From Rheinheimera aquimaris (GTDB taxonomy: Bacteria > Pseudomonadota > Gammaproteobacteria > Enterobacterales > Alteromonadaceae), in assembly GCF_020531985.1 (NCBI RefSeq), contig NZ_JAJAVQ010000001.1, forward strand, positions 248,001-312,000: 64,000 nucleotides of DNA. Reading direction: 5' to 3'. Every line of letters begins with the position of its first letter. Position 1 is the first letter of the stretch. A model generated the notes under the pieces. It searched no databases and was not told the DNA's origin. It saw only the letters and a program-made list of their open reading frames with translations. Below are positions 48,795 to 58,149 of this stretch, in pieces. Position numbers and translations under genes: made by a program.

Positions 48795-48864
48795 CATCGT
48801 GGTAATTTACCGGCAAATGCCGCAGACTACGCGCCAATAACCCCGATCTTTAAGGAGATCACTG

Positions 48865-49908
48865 ATGAAAGCCTTGCTGTTACTTATTGCTTCTGGTCTG
48901 GCAACTGTAGATGTGCCGCACTATGAGCAATTATTGGCCAAAGCCCAGTATACAGAACTGGAACATCAGCTGGTGCAACAAGACAACTATAAGCAGAATG
49001 CAGATTTGCTGGTGATTTATGCCAGAGCGTTAATTGCACAAAAGAGACTGGAAGACGCCAATACGTTATTAAATTATGCCGTTGAAACATTCCCACAAAA
49101 TAGCGAGCTGGCTTATCTTGGCGGCTTAAGCAAAATTCGTCTTGCCAGCGATGGTAATGTGTTCTCCGCTAAAGATCGTGCAGCACGGGGCGTCGCGCTG
49201 CTACAAAAAGCGGTCAGTCTTAAACCCGACCATTATGCAGCCCGCCAGGCATTAATTGACTTTTATAGCATAGCGCCCGCTGCTGCTGGTGGTGATAAAG
49301 CCTTAGCTCTGCAAATGACAGAACAACTGGCAAAAGAAAGCCCGGCACAGGCACTACTGGCGCAAACCAGGGTTTTACTTAACGACAATAAACCTACAGA
49401 AGCTTTGGCGTTACTCAATAGTATGATGCCGGATCCGCCTAATGCCAGACTGCTGGCACGCAAAGCGCAGATTGAAAACGAACTGGCCGAATTTGATGCA
49501 GCTTTTCACAGCTATAAGCAAGCGGCAGAATATGCCACTGATTTAACAGATAAGTACAACGCGCTCTATCATATTGGCAGGCTGGCTGTTATCGCTGACC
49601 AGGACGCAAATGCCGGTATAAAGGCACTGCAGCAGTATTTACAGTTTTATCATGATACCGAAAATAAAACTCTGCCTTGGGCCACATTGAGATTGGCACA
49701 ACTAATGTATCGTACCGGTGATACTTATGAGGCAACGTTGCTGGTAAGCAATCTGACCCACGTACAGGTAGAAGATGAAGAATTTAATTTAATTCTGGTT
49801 AGTCTGTTAAGTGCGTTAAAAGCCAAGCAGGCGGCAGAGATCCAGCACGAATTGCCACAGCACGCGGTGGATGGCACCGCCGCAGCAAACACAAAGCAGG
49901 AAAACTAA
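48865..49908 (+). CDS. TPR-repeat protein
   Basis: 347 residues; a short N-terminal hydrophobic stretch that may be a signal peptide, then tetratricopeptide-like helices from about 25 to 320 and a Thr/Asn-rich tail. Good ribosome site (AAGGAG). Probable periplasmic scaffold; role unknown. Confidence 0.75.
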   Translation: MKALLLLIASGLATVDVPHYEQLLAKAQYTELEHQLVQQDNYKQNADLLVIYARALIAQKRLEDANTLLNYAVETFPQNSELAYLGGLSKIRLASDGNVFSAKDRAARGVALLQKAVSLKPDHYAARQALIDFYSIAPAAAGGDKALALQMTEQLAKESPAQALLAQTRVLLNDNKPTEALALLNSMMPDPPNARLLARKAQIENELAEFDAAFHSYKQAAEYATDLTDKYNALYHIGRLAVIADQDANAGIKALQQYLQFYHDTENKTLPWATLRLAQLMYRTGDTYEATLLVSNLTHVQVEDEEFNLILVSLLSALKAKQAAEIQHELPQHAVDGTAAANTKQEN

Positions 49909-49931
49909 GCTTTCCTGCTTTGCCGTACTTA

Positions 49932-50504
49932 TTATTTACGGATACCTTCAACGCTCAAATCCAGCTGCACTGTCGCAGATGCCGGACCTAAATCAGTATT
50001 AATAGCGAAGTCTTTCAACGTCAGTGTGGTGGTGCCGGCAAAACCTGCACGGTATCCGCCCCACGGATCTTTACCCTCACCCAGTTTCTCAGCCGCAATG
50101 ACAACTTCTTTGGTCACGCCGTTAAGCGTCAGGTTACCATAAAGATCGAACTTGTCGCCTGATTTAGGCTCAATGCGTGTACTAACAAACGTTGCCTTAG
50201 GATGTTTGCTGACGTTCAGGAAATCACCACTACGTAAGTGTTTATCGCGTTCTGCATGGTTTGAATCAACACTGCTGGTGTCAATTGTCAGCTGAATTTT
50301 AGCATCCTTTAGCTTGTCAGCGTCATAGCTGAAGTCACCGGAAAAAGTGTTAAAACGGCCATATAACCAGCTGTATCCCAAATGGCTAATCTTGAACTGA
50401 ACAAATGCATGCGCACCTTGCGTGTCAATGGCGTAATCTGCCGCTTGCGCTGGCACGGCCATCAAACCGGCCAGTGACGCTGCTAACAATAGCTTTTTCA
50501 TCAT
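49932..50504 (-). CDS. yceI: YceI-family periplasmic lipid-binding protein
   Basis: 190 residues, signal peptide to about residue 21 (AQA-ADYA), then the lipocalin-like YceI barrel ([15 protein letters not shown], then [10 protein letters not shown]). Binds polyisoprenoids in homologues. Thirteen bases from the cytochrome b561 gene upstream, an association seen in many gammaproteobacteria. Confidence 0.9.
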   Translation of the reverse strand: MMKKLLLAASLAGLMAVPAQAADYAIDTQGAHAFVQFKISHLGYSWLYGRFNTFSGDFSYDADKLKDAKIQLTIDTSSVDSNHAERDKHLRSGDFLNVSKHPKATFVSTRIEPKSGDKFDLYGNLTLNGVTKEVVIAAEKLGEGKDPWGGYRAGFAGTTTLTLKDFAINTDLGPASATVQLDLSVEGIRK

Positions 50505-50516
50505 AATCTCCTGAAG

Positions 50517-51065
50517 TTAAGGTCTTTTTCCAAACATACGTTTAAGGGTATGGTCTTTGTCAATAAAGTGGTGCTTTACTGCGGCCAGCCCGTGCAGGGT
50601 GGCTAAAAAAATTAAACTATAAGCCACGTATTCGTGTACCAAGCCAGCAATATCGGCTTGATTCTCAAACAACGCGCCAAGTGACGGCACTTCAAACCAA
50701 GTGAACACAGCTATGGCTCTGCCGTCTTCAGTGGATATCAGATAGCCACTGAGCACCAGTACAGTAATACCCAGATACAAACATAACTGCATCATCGCCG
50801 ATAATTGCTTTTCCCAGCTTTTATGTGTCGCGAGCGCTTTGGGCGGCGGACTGATAAAACGCCAGCACAAGCGGAAAATCATCGCTAACGCCATTAATAT
50901 ACCTATGCTCTTATGCCAGTATGGTGCAGTTTTGTACCACTCGCTGTAATAGCTTAAATCTACCATCCAAAAGCCCAGTGCAAACAAGCCAAATACGACC
51001 AGCGCAATTAACCAGTGCAGTAACACACTGACCAAACCATAGTGAGTAAGACTGTTTTTGAACAT
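50517..51065 (-). CDS. Cytochrome b561 family protein
   Basis: 182 residues from MFKNSLTHYG; four membrane segments with histidines at HYGLVSVLLHW, YWHKS, GLVHEYVAY and HGLAAVKHH, fit for two b-type hemes. Partner of yceI in an operon. ATG at 51065 follows GGAG; the ORF also opens 12 codons earlier. Confidence 0.88.
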   Translation of the reverse strand: MFKNSLTHYGLVSVLLHWLIALVVFGLFALGFWMVDLSYYSEWYKTAPYWHKSIGILMALAMIFRLCWRFISPPPKALATHKSWEKQLSAMMQLCLYLGITVLVLSGYLISTEDGRAIAVFTWFEVPSLGALFENQADIAGLVHEYVAYSLIFLATLHGLAAVKHHFIDKDHTLKRMFGKRP

Positions 51066-51188
51066 GCAGAGCTCCTTGATAACGCCACGATAATAAACCA
51101 ATAAAACCTTTATAAAATTACATTATTGTCGATATTTCATTCTAATTTATCGAACGTTACAACATCTAAGGCAGAGAAGCAGCCAAAT

Positions 51189-51215
51189 AAAAAGCCAGCA
51201 TAACGCTGGCTTTTT
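51189..51215 (-). terminator. Terminator of trhO
   Basis: AAAAAGCCAGC (51189-51199), loop ATAAC, GCTGGCTTTTT (51205-51215); symmetrical, so usable on either strand. Confidence 0.9.
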
Positions 51216-51235
51216 ATTATAGGGAGCTAAAAGGC

Positions 51236-52150
51236 TTATTCAAACTTACCATCACGGATATGCTTTTCACCGCGTTGCTTAGCCAACTCAACCTGACGCT
51301 GGCGCTCTGCAAACGAGGCTTTTTGCTCGGCAGTAGTATTTTGAAAGCAATGCGGACAGCTTAGTCCCTTAACATAGTTGTCAGATAACATTTCTTCTTT
51401 GGATAAAGGCATACGACAAGCGTAGCACTGATCATAACTACCTTGTTCAAGGCCATGTTTCACTGCTACCCGTTGATCAAATACGAAGCACTCACCTTGC
51501 CACAAGCTTTTTTCTTCAGGCATGTCTTCGAGATACTTTAAAATACCACCGTCAAGATGATAAACCTCATCAAAGCCCTGCTCTTTTAAATAAGCGGTGG
51601 ATTTTTCACAGCGAATACCGCCTGTGCAGAACATCGCTACTTTTTTATGCTTGCGCTTGTCGAGATTATCAGCTGCCCACTGTGGGAATTCGCGAAACGT
51701 AGTGGTATTCGGGTTAACCGCGTTCTTAAAGGTACCGATGGCGACTTCATAATCGTTGCGGGTATCGATTAATACCGTATCAGGATCAGAGATAAGTGTG
51801 TTCCAATCTTCACCTTTAACATAGGTACCAACAATATTGGCAGGATCGATACCTTCAACGCCCATAGTTACAATTTCTTTTTTCAGCTTCACCTTGGTGC
51901 GGTAAAAAGCCAGCTCTTCTGACAGCGATTCTTTATAGCTCATGCCGGTAAAACGGCCATCGGCATCCAGCCAGGCTTTCACCGCATCGACACCCTCGCG
52001 CGAGCCACAAATAGTACCGTTAATCCCCTCTTCCGCCAGTAATAAAGTGCCTTTGACTTTATTCGCAACCATCGTATCGTACAGGGTGTCACGTAAGGTG
52101 ACATAATCGGCTAAACGCACAAACTTATATAAAGCAGCAACTACGTACAT
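51236..52150 (-). CDS. trhO: tRNA uridine(34) hydroxylase TrhO (rhodanese domain)
   Basis: 304 residues: N-terminal acylphosphatase-like part (to about 100), rhodanese domain with the active-site loop [10 protein letters not shown] (about 175-184), and a C-terminal CxxC pair region ([13 protein letters not shown]). Hydroxylates U34 of some tRNAs using oxygen-independent or prephenate-independent chemistry depending on conditions. Confidence 0.92.
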   Translation of the reverse strand: MYVVAALYKFVRLADYVTLRDTLYDTMVANKVKGTLLLAEEGINGTICGSREGVDAVKAWLDADGRFTGMSYKESLSEELAFYRTKVKLKKEIVTMGVEGIDPANIVGTYVKGEDWNTLISDPDTVLIDTRNDYEVAIGTFKNAVNPNTTTFREFPQWAADNLDKRKHKKVAMFCTGGIRCEKSTAYLKEQGFDEVYHLDGGILKYLEDMPEEKSLWQGECFVFDQRVAVKHGLEQGSYDQCYACRMPLSKEEMLSDNYVKGLSCPHCFQNTTAEQKASFAERQRQVELAKQRGEKHIRDGKFE

Positions 52151-52244
52151 ATCAAACCTCTTGCAGGGCCGGATCGCAAATCCGGAGCAATTAAAAAAAC
52201 GCGCGTATTATACCGTCCATGCTACTGATAGCAAGGCCATAGGG

Positions 52245-52772
52245 TTAATGCGGCTTTTCCAGCAGTGATGCCAGATTAAGTTGCACCAGGTGCTCCCCAT
52301 CAGTAATACAGAGTTGGGGGTCCTCACGCCAGACACTGAGTTTCATATGACTTTTCAGCATCAGGCTGAACGCCGCAAGTTGCTCAGCACTTAGTGTAAA
52401 AATACGCTGATTCGCAACAACGTTATGGCGAACCTTATCGGTTTCGGCTTCATCCAGTACTAGCAGTAGTTCATCTGCCAGATGAGAAGCCCGTAGAAGA
52501 CGTTTTTCCGGCAACAATTCCAGTTGGCACCACAACTGCAAATGATGCTGTGGATCTTCAATATAAATATCAGGTGATTTGCCGCCAGATCCATCTTTGG
52601 CAAAATGAGGTTGTTGTTCGTACAAACTCAGGTAAGTTAATAAACGCTTGGCAAAATGGCCGGCAGTTTCGCCAAGCCATGGCGAAATATAGTGGCGTTG
52701 TTGTTGATACATATGACTGGCGTCACAACTGTAACTGAGATCCACTGTTACCACTTTACTGGCCATTTGCAT
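52245..52772 (-). CDS. yaeQ: YaeQ-family protein
   Basis: 175 residues. The order of segments (HYISPWLGETAGHFAKRLLT, then SPDIYIEDPQHHLQLWCQLE, and VNLASLL at the end) matches E. coli YaeQ (181), a PD-(D/E)xK-fold protein whose role is unclear. An in-frame ATG at 52764 (MASKVVTV) is also possible. Confidence 0.82.
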   Translation of the reverse strand: MQMASKVVTVDLSYSCDASHMYQQQRHYISPWLGETAGHFAKRLLTYLSLYEQQPHFAKDGSGGKSPDIYIEDPQHHLQLWCQLELLPEKRLLRASHLADELLLVLDEAETDKVRHNVVANQRIFTLSAEQLAAFSLMLKSHMKLSVWREDPQLCITDGEHLVQLNLASLLEKPH

Positions 52773-52816
52773 GGATATTCCCCATCAGGTCAGACTTTGC
52801 CTGACAGCGACAAAGT

Positions 52817-53458
52817 TTAGCTGCTAAAACTACTGACGACCAGATGCATAGCTAATGCCAATAGTAACCCCCCCATTACACGGTCAAACCAATAACCTTT
52901 AAGTAGCAAAAAACCTCTTACTTTTGTGTGAGTTAGAACCACAGACAGCATACAGAACCAGGCAGCTGTCGCAACAGACATGTAAAGCCCGTAAATAACT
53001 TTGTAATTAAGTGGCGTATCAGGTGAAATAATGACTGCAAACAACGACAGAAAAAATAATGTCGCTTTTGGATTCAGACCGTTGGTAATAAAGCCAGCAA
53101 TGAACGACTTGCCGGCAGACGGAACGGCATCGGCTATCTTATGTTCAGAGAGCTGTTCAGCCTCTGCCGGTGCCTTACTTCTTAGCGCCTGCACGCCGAT
53201 GTAGAACAAATATGCCGCTGCTGCCAGACTCAGTGTTTTGAATAACCATGGCGTGGTTTTAATAAGCACCGCAATACCGACTAACGACCAGGTGACGTGC
53301 AACAGTATCGCCAGGCCTATACCGATACTGGCATAAACCGCCTGCTTGCGGCCAAAACGGACTGCATAGCGCAGCACTATGGCAAAATCAGGCCCGGGAC
53401 TGGCAACAGCCATCAGATGTACCGCAGCAATAAGTAAAAATTCCGGCCAAAACAACAT
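52817..53458 (-). CDS. LysE/RhtB-family amino acid exporter
   Basis: 213 residues with six membrane segments and the family motif AVASPGPDFAIVLRYAVRFG (about 17-36). Exports an amino acid or homoserine lactone-like compound; substrate unknown. The ATG at 53458 is chosen; the open frame starts with TTG at 53479 and neither start has a clear ribosome site. Confidence 0.87.
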   Translation of the reverse strand: MLFWPEFLLIAAVHLMAVASPGPDFAIVLRYAVRFGRKQAVYASIGIGLAILLHVTWSLVGIAVLIKTTPWLFKTLSLAAAAYLFYIGVQALRSKAPAEAEQLSEHKIADAVPSAGKSFIAGFITNGLNPKATLFFLSLFAVIISPDTPLNYKVIYGLYMSVATAAWFCMLSVVLTHTKVRGFLLLKGYWFDRVMGGLLLALAMHLVVSSFSS

Positions 53459-53634
53459 AGGGTGATGCTCATATAACAAAAAGCAGCATTCTAATGATAT
53501 AACAGCTTATTACGCCAGCATTTAGTCATTCTGGTAGTAACTTTTGCCCGCTATTCGCATCACAACTTGCCGCTAGGCCTTAAAACTGTAAAATGTTATA
53601 ACATCACCGACCATAGCACTACACAGGGAATACC

Positions 53635-55974
53635 ATGCGCCGCTCTAACCCTTTTCTTCGTAAACCACTTGCCCGGTACAGCGCGTTGGCAGCTGCTATT
53701 TTTCTAACTTCGCCTTTATCTGCCCAGCAGTATGCTGAGCGTTATTCAGGCGTGGTAACTGACCTGCAAGGTCAGCCATTGAAAAATGCCCGCATCCATG
53801 TTCATGGCCGTCAGCAATATGTATATGCTGATGATCAGGGGCGTTTTAGTATTCAGGCTCCGCCTAATGCTGAACTGCATATTATTGCTAAAGGCTACAC
53901 CGACAGTTTCGTCACAGTTGACAGCGCCCAGCAGTCGCTGAATATTCAGCTGTCTCCCGGTGCAATCGAGCGCGTCACCGTGACAGCATCCGGTATTCAT
54001 CAGAGTAACCTGGAAATGGCGACCCCGGTGTCAGTATTAAGTGCCGAAGAGCTTAGCAAACGCACAGAGCCAACTATCGGTGAAACATTGAAGTACGAAC
54101 CGGGTGTGCACGCGAATTACTATGGCCCCGTGGCTTCCAGTCCGGTGATCCGTGGTCTGGATGGCCCCAGAGTTAAAGTGCTGAACAACGGTTTGGATAC
54201 TGCTGATGTATCACGGGTCGGCCCGGATCATGCCATTACTGCAGATGCCATTACCGCGCAACAAATTGAAGTGCTGCGCGGCCCGGCAACACTGTTATAT
54301 GGAAGTGGTGCTATAGGCGGTGTGGTGAACGTGGTTGATAACCGTATTCCCCGCCAGCTACGCGCCGAAAGCGAGACGAAACTGGAAAGCCGCTATAGCG
54401 ATGTATCTGAAGAAAAAACCGTTGCGTTAAATCATGAAGGCAGCCGCTCTAACATTGCCTGGCACCTGGATGGCTTTAATCGCGATGCGACCGATTATGA
54501 GGTGCCAACGTTTATCAATGATGAGAGCGAGACGCTGACGACCCTGGAAAATTCCTGGCTGCAAAGTAAAGCCCTGAATGGTGGCTTAAGTTATATTGGC
54601 GAACGTGGTTTACTGGGATTCAGTGTTGGCAGGTTAGAGTCTGATTACGGTATCCCTGGGCATCATCACGATGAGCACGAAGACGGCGAAGAGCATGAAG
54701 ACGCGGATCCTAAAAGCGTATTCGCCAGGTTAAAACAAAACCGCTTTACGCTGGCCGGTGAATGGTATCACCCTGTTAAAGGTGTTGAAACCCTGGCACT
54801 GACAGCGGCTTATACTGATTATCAGCATCAGGAAATAGAGCACGATGTACCCGGCACCACCTTTAAAAATAAAGCGCTGGAAAGCCGTTTGACGATAGAG
54901 CACGAAGAGCTGGCGGGCTGGCACGGTTTAGTCGGATATCATATACAGCAAAGCGACTACCAGGCCTTTGGCGAAGAAGCGTTTACGCCCGATTCTGATA
55001 GTCTGTCGCAAGCGCTGTTTGTGCTGGAGGAAAAACAGTTTGGCAATCTTAGTGCTCAGTTAGGCGGCCGGATTGAGTACGTCAAACATGACGCCAAACC
55101 TTTGTCAGATACCGCCATCTCAGGTGCCGTAAAAGACAGTTTCACCGCTGTCAGCGCATCTGCCGGTGTAGTGTGGGAGTTTATCCCCGGCTTTTCCTGG
55201 GCTTTTGCCATCAGCCACTCAGAGCGGGCGCCAAGTGCCGCAGAGCTTTATGCTAATGGTGCCCATATGGCGACCAGTAGCTATGAGCTTGGCCTTGGTT
55301 ACCAGCTGCAGAACGGCGACATTGTGCTGACAGAGCACGAAGCTGAAAAGGAAGCAGCAAACAATATCGATATCACCTTTCGTAGTTTTAAAGGTGATCT
55401 GACCTTTACCTACAATTTCTTCTATAACAAAATTAATGACTATCTGTATTTAGCTGATACCGGTCTTACCATGGCTGACTTATCTGCTGATCATGGCGAA
55501 GATGACGAGCATCTGCACGATGATTTCCCGCTATATCAGTATCAACAGCAGGATGCGACCTTGTACGGCTTGGAGTTCGAAGCACGTTATCAGTTGAATA
55601 ATTCAAACGCCTTGTTGGTGTTTTTCGACGCCGTGCGGGCAAAACTGGATAACGACGGCTACTTACCTCGCATTCCACCTTATAAAACCGGCTTGGGATA
55701 TCAGTACAGCGGCATCAGCTGGAGCGCCGACCTAGGTGTAACGCGTTACGCTAAACAGGACAAGGTTGCTCAGTACGAGAGCCCTACTGCAGCGTACACC
55801 TTGCTGGACGCCAATATAAATTATGACTTCAGCATATCACAGCTCGATATGACGGCGTTTTTACGTGCAACTAACGTGACTGACGAACTGGCGTTTGTGC
55901 ATAGTTCTTTTATCAAGCAAGACGCGCCTTTACCCGGTCGAGCTATTACTGTGGGGATCAGAGCTACATTCTGA
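53635..55974 (+). CDS. TonB-dependent receptor with His/Asp/Glu-rich loops
   Basis: 779 residues: signal peptide (cleavage near PLSA-QQ), a carboxypeptidase-like regulatory domain (about 35-110), the plug (from about 120, GPRVKVLNNGLDTADVSRVG), then a 22-strand barrel ending in Phe. Two external-loop stretches are metal-ligand rich (HHHDEHEDGEEHEDADPK near 342, then DHGEDDEHLHDD near 620). These recall ZnuD-type zinc receptors; zinc or other metal uptake is inferred. No ferric-uptake box found by eye. Confidence 0.88.
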   Translation: MRRSNPFLRKPLARYSALAAAIFLTSPLSAQQYAERYSGVVTDLQGQPLKNARIHVHGRQQYVYADDQGRFSIQAPPNAELHIIAKGYTDSFVTVDSAQQSLNIQLSPGAIERVTVTASGIHQSNLEMATPVSVLSAEELSKRTEPTIGETLKYEPGVHANYYGPVASSPVIRGLDGPRVKVLNNGLDTADVSRVGPDHAITADAITAQQIEVLRGPATLLYGSGAIGGVVNVVDNRIPRQLRAESETKLESRYSDVSEEKTVALNHEGSRSNIAWHLDGFNRDATDYEVPTFINDESETLTTLENSWLQSKALNGGLSYIGERGLLGFSVGRLESDYGIPGHHHDEHEDGEEHEDADPKSVFARLKQNRFTLAGEWYHPVKGVETLALTAAYTDYQHQEIEHDVPGTTFKNKALESRLTIEHEELAGWHGLVGYHIQQSDYQAFGEEAFTPDSDSLSQALFVLEEKQFGNLSAQLGGRIEYVKHDAKPLSDTAISGAVKDSFTAVSASAGVVWEFIPGFSWAFAISHSERAPSAAELYANGAHMATSSYELGLGYQLQNGDIVLTEHEAEKEAANNIDITFRSFKGDLTFTYNFFYNKINDYLYLADTGLTMADLSADHGEDDEHLHDDFPLYQYQQQDATLYGLEFEARYQLNNSNALLVFFDAVRAKLDNDGYLPRIPPYKTGLGYQYSGISWSADLGVTRYAKQDKVAQYESPTAAYTLLDANINYDFSISQLDMTAFLRATNVTDELAFVHSSFIKQDAPLPGRAITVGIRATF

Positions 55975-55980
55975 GCAAGC

Positions 55981-56015
55981 TAAATCCCGGCTGCTATTCT
56001 GGTTGCCGGGATTTA
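55981..56015. terminator. Hairpin between convergent genes
   Basis: TAAATCCCGGC (55981-55991) pairs with GCCGGGATTTA (56005-56015) across 13 bases; overlaps the oxidase stop. Confidence 0.65.
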
Positions 56016-57350
56016 CAGATAGCGATCTTTAAATCTGCCCCACTGGTAATAAGCCTGCTGGCCTAAACGTCTGAAAGCAGGTAGTGGAAAGGTGCGTAGC
56101 GGCGTCTGATAGATTGGGAGTTCTGGCAATGGCAGCCCCATAGCCAGTTCAGCCAGCCGGCGCCCGGCCTGAGTGCTGAATGACACGCCACTGCCACAAT
56201 AGCCAGCAGCGTAAAAAAGATTTTTGCCGTCCTGCACCACACGGGGTAAATCGTCAAATGACACGGCAACCCAACCGCTCCAGTGATACTCGTATGACAC
56301 ATCCTGTAGCACCGGGAAGCAAGTTTTAAGTGCCTGTAGTAAGCGCTGTGGATATTTGGGGTTAGCGGCATCTTTGCCATGCACGGCGCTACGCCCGCCG
56401 AACAAAATCCTGTTATCAGGCAGCTTGCGGTAGTAATACTTCAATGCTCTGGTGTCCATTACCAGCTGAGTATGATTAAGGCCGGTCTGCAGGATTTGCT
56501 GCTCTGTCAGTGGTTTTGTCACGATGACGCTGCTAAGGACGGGTAAACAGGCTTCATTAAGGGTTGGATAAAAGCTCTTCGCAGTATAAGCATTGGTCGC
56601 CATAACCAACTGCTTACAATGCACGTTAGCTTCTGGGGTGTGTAAAATAAAGCCCTCGGCTGTCCGTTGCCAGTGCAATACCGGGGAGCCAGTATATAGT
56701 TTTACGCCGTGTTCCAAAGCAAGCTGGCCATAGCCTTGAACAAGAGCCAGCGGGTTCACGCCAAAACAATCTGGAAACCGGATTGCGCCATATGCCTGAG
56801 CATTATGCATATACTCAGCGCGAAGCACCTCTTCAGACAAGTGTTGAACCTTATAGCCAAATTGTTTCTGCAAAAATTCGGCCTGCAGCGGCAGATCTTT
56901 TGCCAGCGAAGCGTTATGGGCAACTTTAAGGTAACCTGCAGGTTGCGCCTGACAAGTAATGTTACCCTGTCTCATCATATCCTTTACCAGCGTAATGGCC
57001 TCACCGTACTCCTGAAAAAATAGCCGGGCACAATCGATGCCAAACTTCTGGCCAAGCTGTGCCATCCCAAGCCGGCCAGTGCCGCGCAACACAAAACCAG
57101 CATTGCGACCGCTACAGCCCCAGCCAGTTTGATGTGCATCAAGCACAACGACTTCACGCGAAAACTGCTTAGCCAGCTGAAAAGCACAGCTCAGGCCGGT
57201 GTAACCCGCGCCTATGACAACAACATCAGTTTGAATGTCATGCCGAAGTGGCAAGGTTACTACACCGGGTTCTGTGTGATTGGCCCAATACGATGAAGGA
57301 TAAGGCGCGTTGCAGCCAATTTGCTGATTTACCAAAGGATCATACAACAT
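56013..57350 (-). CDS. FAD-dependent amine/amino acid oxidase (DAO, PuuB-like)
   Basis: 445 residues from MLYDPLVNQQIG: dinucleotide site DVVVIGAGYTGLSCAFQLA (about 42-60), the glycine box around WGCSGRNAGFV, and the DAO C-terminal GYCGSGVSFSTQAGR. PuuB-type enzymes oxidise gamma-glutamylputrescine; the true substrate is unproved. GGGGTG stands before the ATG. Nineteen bases from the GNAT gene upstream. Confidence 0.87.
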   Translation of the reverse strand: MLYDPLVNQQIGCNAPYPSSYWANHTEPGVVTLPLRHDIQTDVVVIGAGYTGLSCAFQLAKQFSREVVVLDAHQTGWGCSGRNAGFVLRGTGRLGMAQLGQKFGIDCARLFFQEYGEAITLVKDMMRQGNITCQAQPAGYLKVAHNASLAKDLPLQAEFLQKQFGYKVQHLSEEVLRAEYMHNAQAYGAIRFPDCFGVNPLALVQGYGQLALEHGVKLYTGSPVLHWQRTAEGFILHTPEANVHCKQLVMATNAYTAKSFYPTLNEACLPVLSSVIVTKPLTEQQILQTGLNHTQLVMDTRALKYYYRKLPDNRILFGGRSAVHGKDAANPKYPQRLLQALKTCFPVLQDVSYEYHWSGWVAVSFDDLPRVVQDGKNLFYAAGYCGSGVSFSTQAGRRLAELAMGLPLPELPIYQTPLRTFPLPAFRRLGQQAYYQWGRFKDRYL

Positions 57351-57369
57351 AGACACCCCGGAATTACCG

Positions 57370-57927
57370 CTAAAAAACCAAGACCATTTCTGCTGCGCTG
57401 CAGCGGCACAAGGCGCCACAAACAGGGCAATAATAACCGGCAGATTCAGACAAATGCCGCCATTTGTCAGGGTGTACTTTCAACAGCGTCGCTCCTGCCT
57501 GACTAAAATACTGCTGAGCGGCATTACCCGGGCTTTCCCGCCAGATATGTGCCAGCCCGGCCAAAGCCCCTTGCTGCTTCAGTGCCTGTACAGACTGGCG
57601 TAACAGTGCCGACGCCACGCCCTGCCCCCGTGCAGCTACTGTAACCCCTACTGACTTAAAGTACGCCATACGATCTAACGGCACTGGCCACAGCGCCTCA
57701 CTGCACCAACTGTCACTGTGCCATTGCCCGGCGGCAAAACTCAGCCGGTATCCGATAATGTCACCTGTGTTATCAACTGCAACAAAGCTGGCATTGATGC
57801 CGTTTTTCACGCCCTGACATTGCATCGACTGCAGACTGGCGTTATCCAGGTAATTATCGCCATGGATCTGGTTGGCAAGTTCCACCACAGTAGGAAAATG
57901 TTCTGGGGTAAGTTTTGTAATTAACAC
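57370..57927 (-). CDS. GNAT acetyltransferase with a cysteine-rich tail
   Basis: 185 residues: GNAT core with the acetyl-CoA loop VAARGQGVASALLRQSV (about 97-113), then a tail YYCPVCGALCRCSA (about 165-178) with four cysteines that could bind zinc. Likely in one operon with the oxidase; both could work on amines. Substrate unknown. Confidence 0.82.
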   Translation of the reverse strand: MLITKLTPEHFPTVVELANQIHGDNYLDNASLQSMQCQGVKNGINASFVAVDNTGDIIGYRLSFAAGQWHSDSWCSEALWPVPLDRMAYFKSVGVTVAARGQGVASALLRQSVQALKQQGALAGLAHIWRESPGNAAQQYFSQAGATLLKVHPDKWRHLSESAGYYCPVCGALCRCSAAEMVLVF

Positions 57928-58149
57928 AGTGAGTTATCCATAGGTAATTCATCCTGTTGTTATAAAGCAGTTAAACGCCTAAACGCAATCTCTTTTGGGT
58001 TGTGCAATCGTTGGCATTTTACCTATATGAGGGATGAAATAACAAAAATATACGATAGACAACTGCCAAGTTATCCAATATGGTTAATAGGACGCAAAAA
58101 CAAAAACATAAGCGTTGGGTAGATAAAATAATAATCCAGGAACAGAGCT

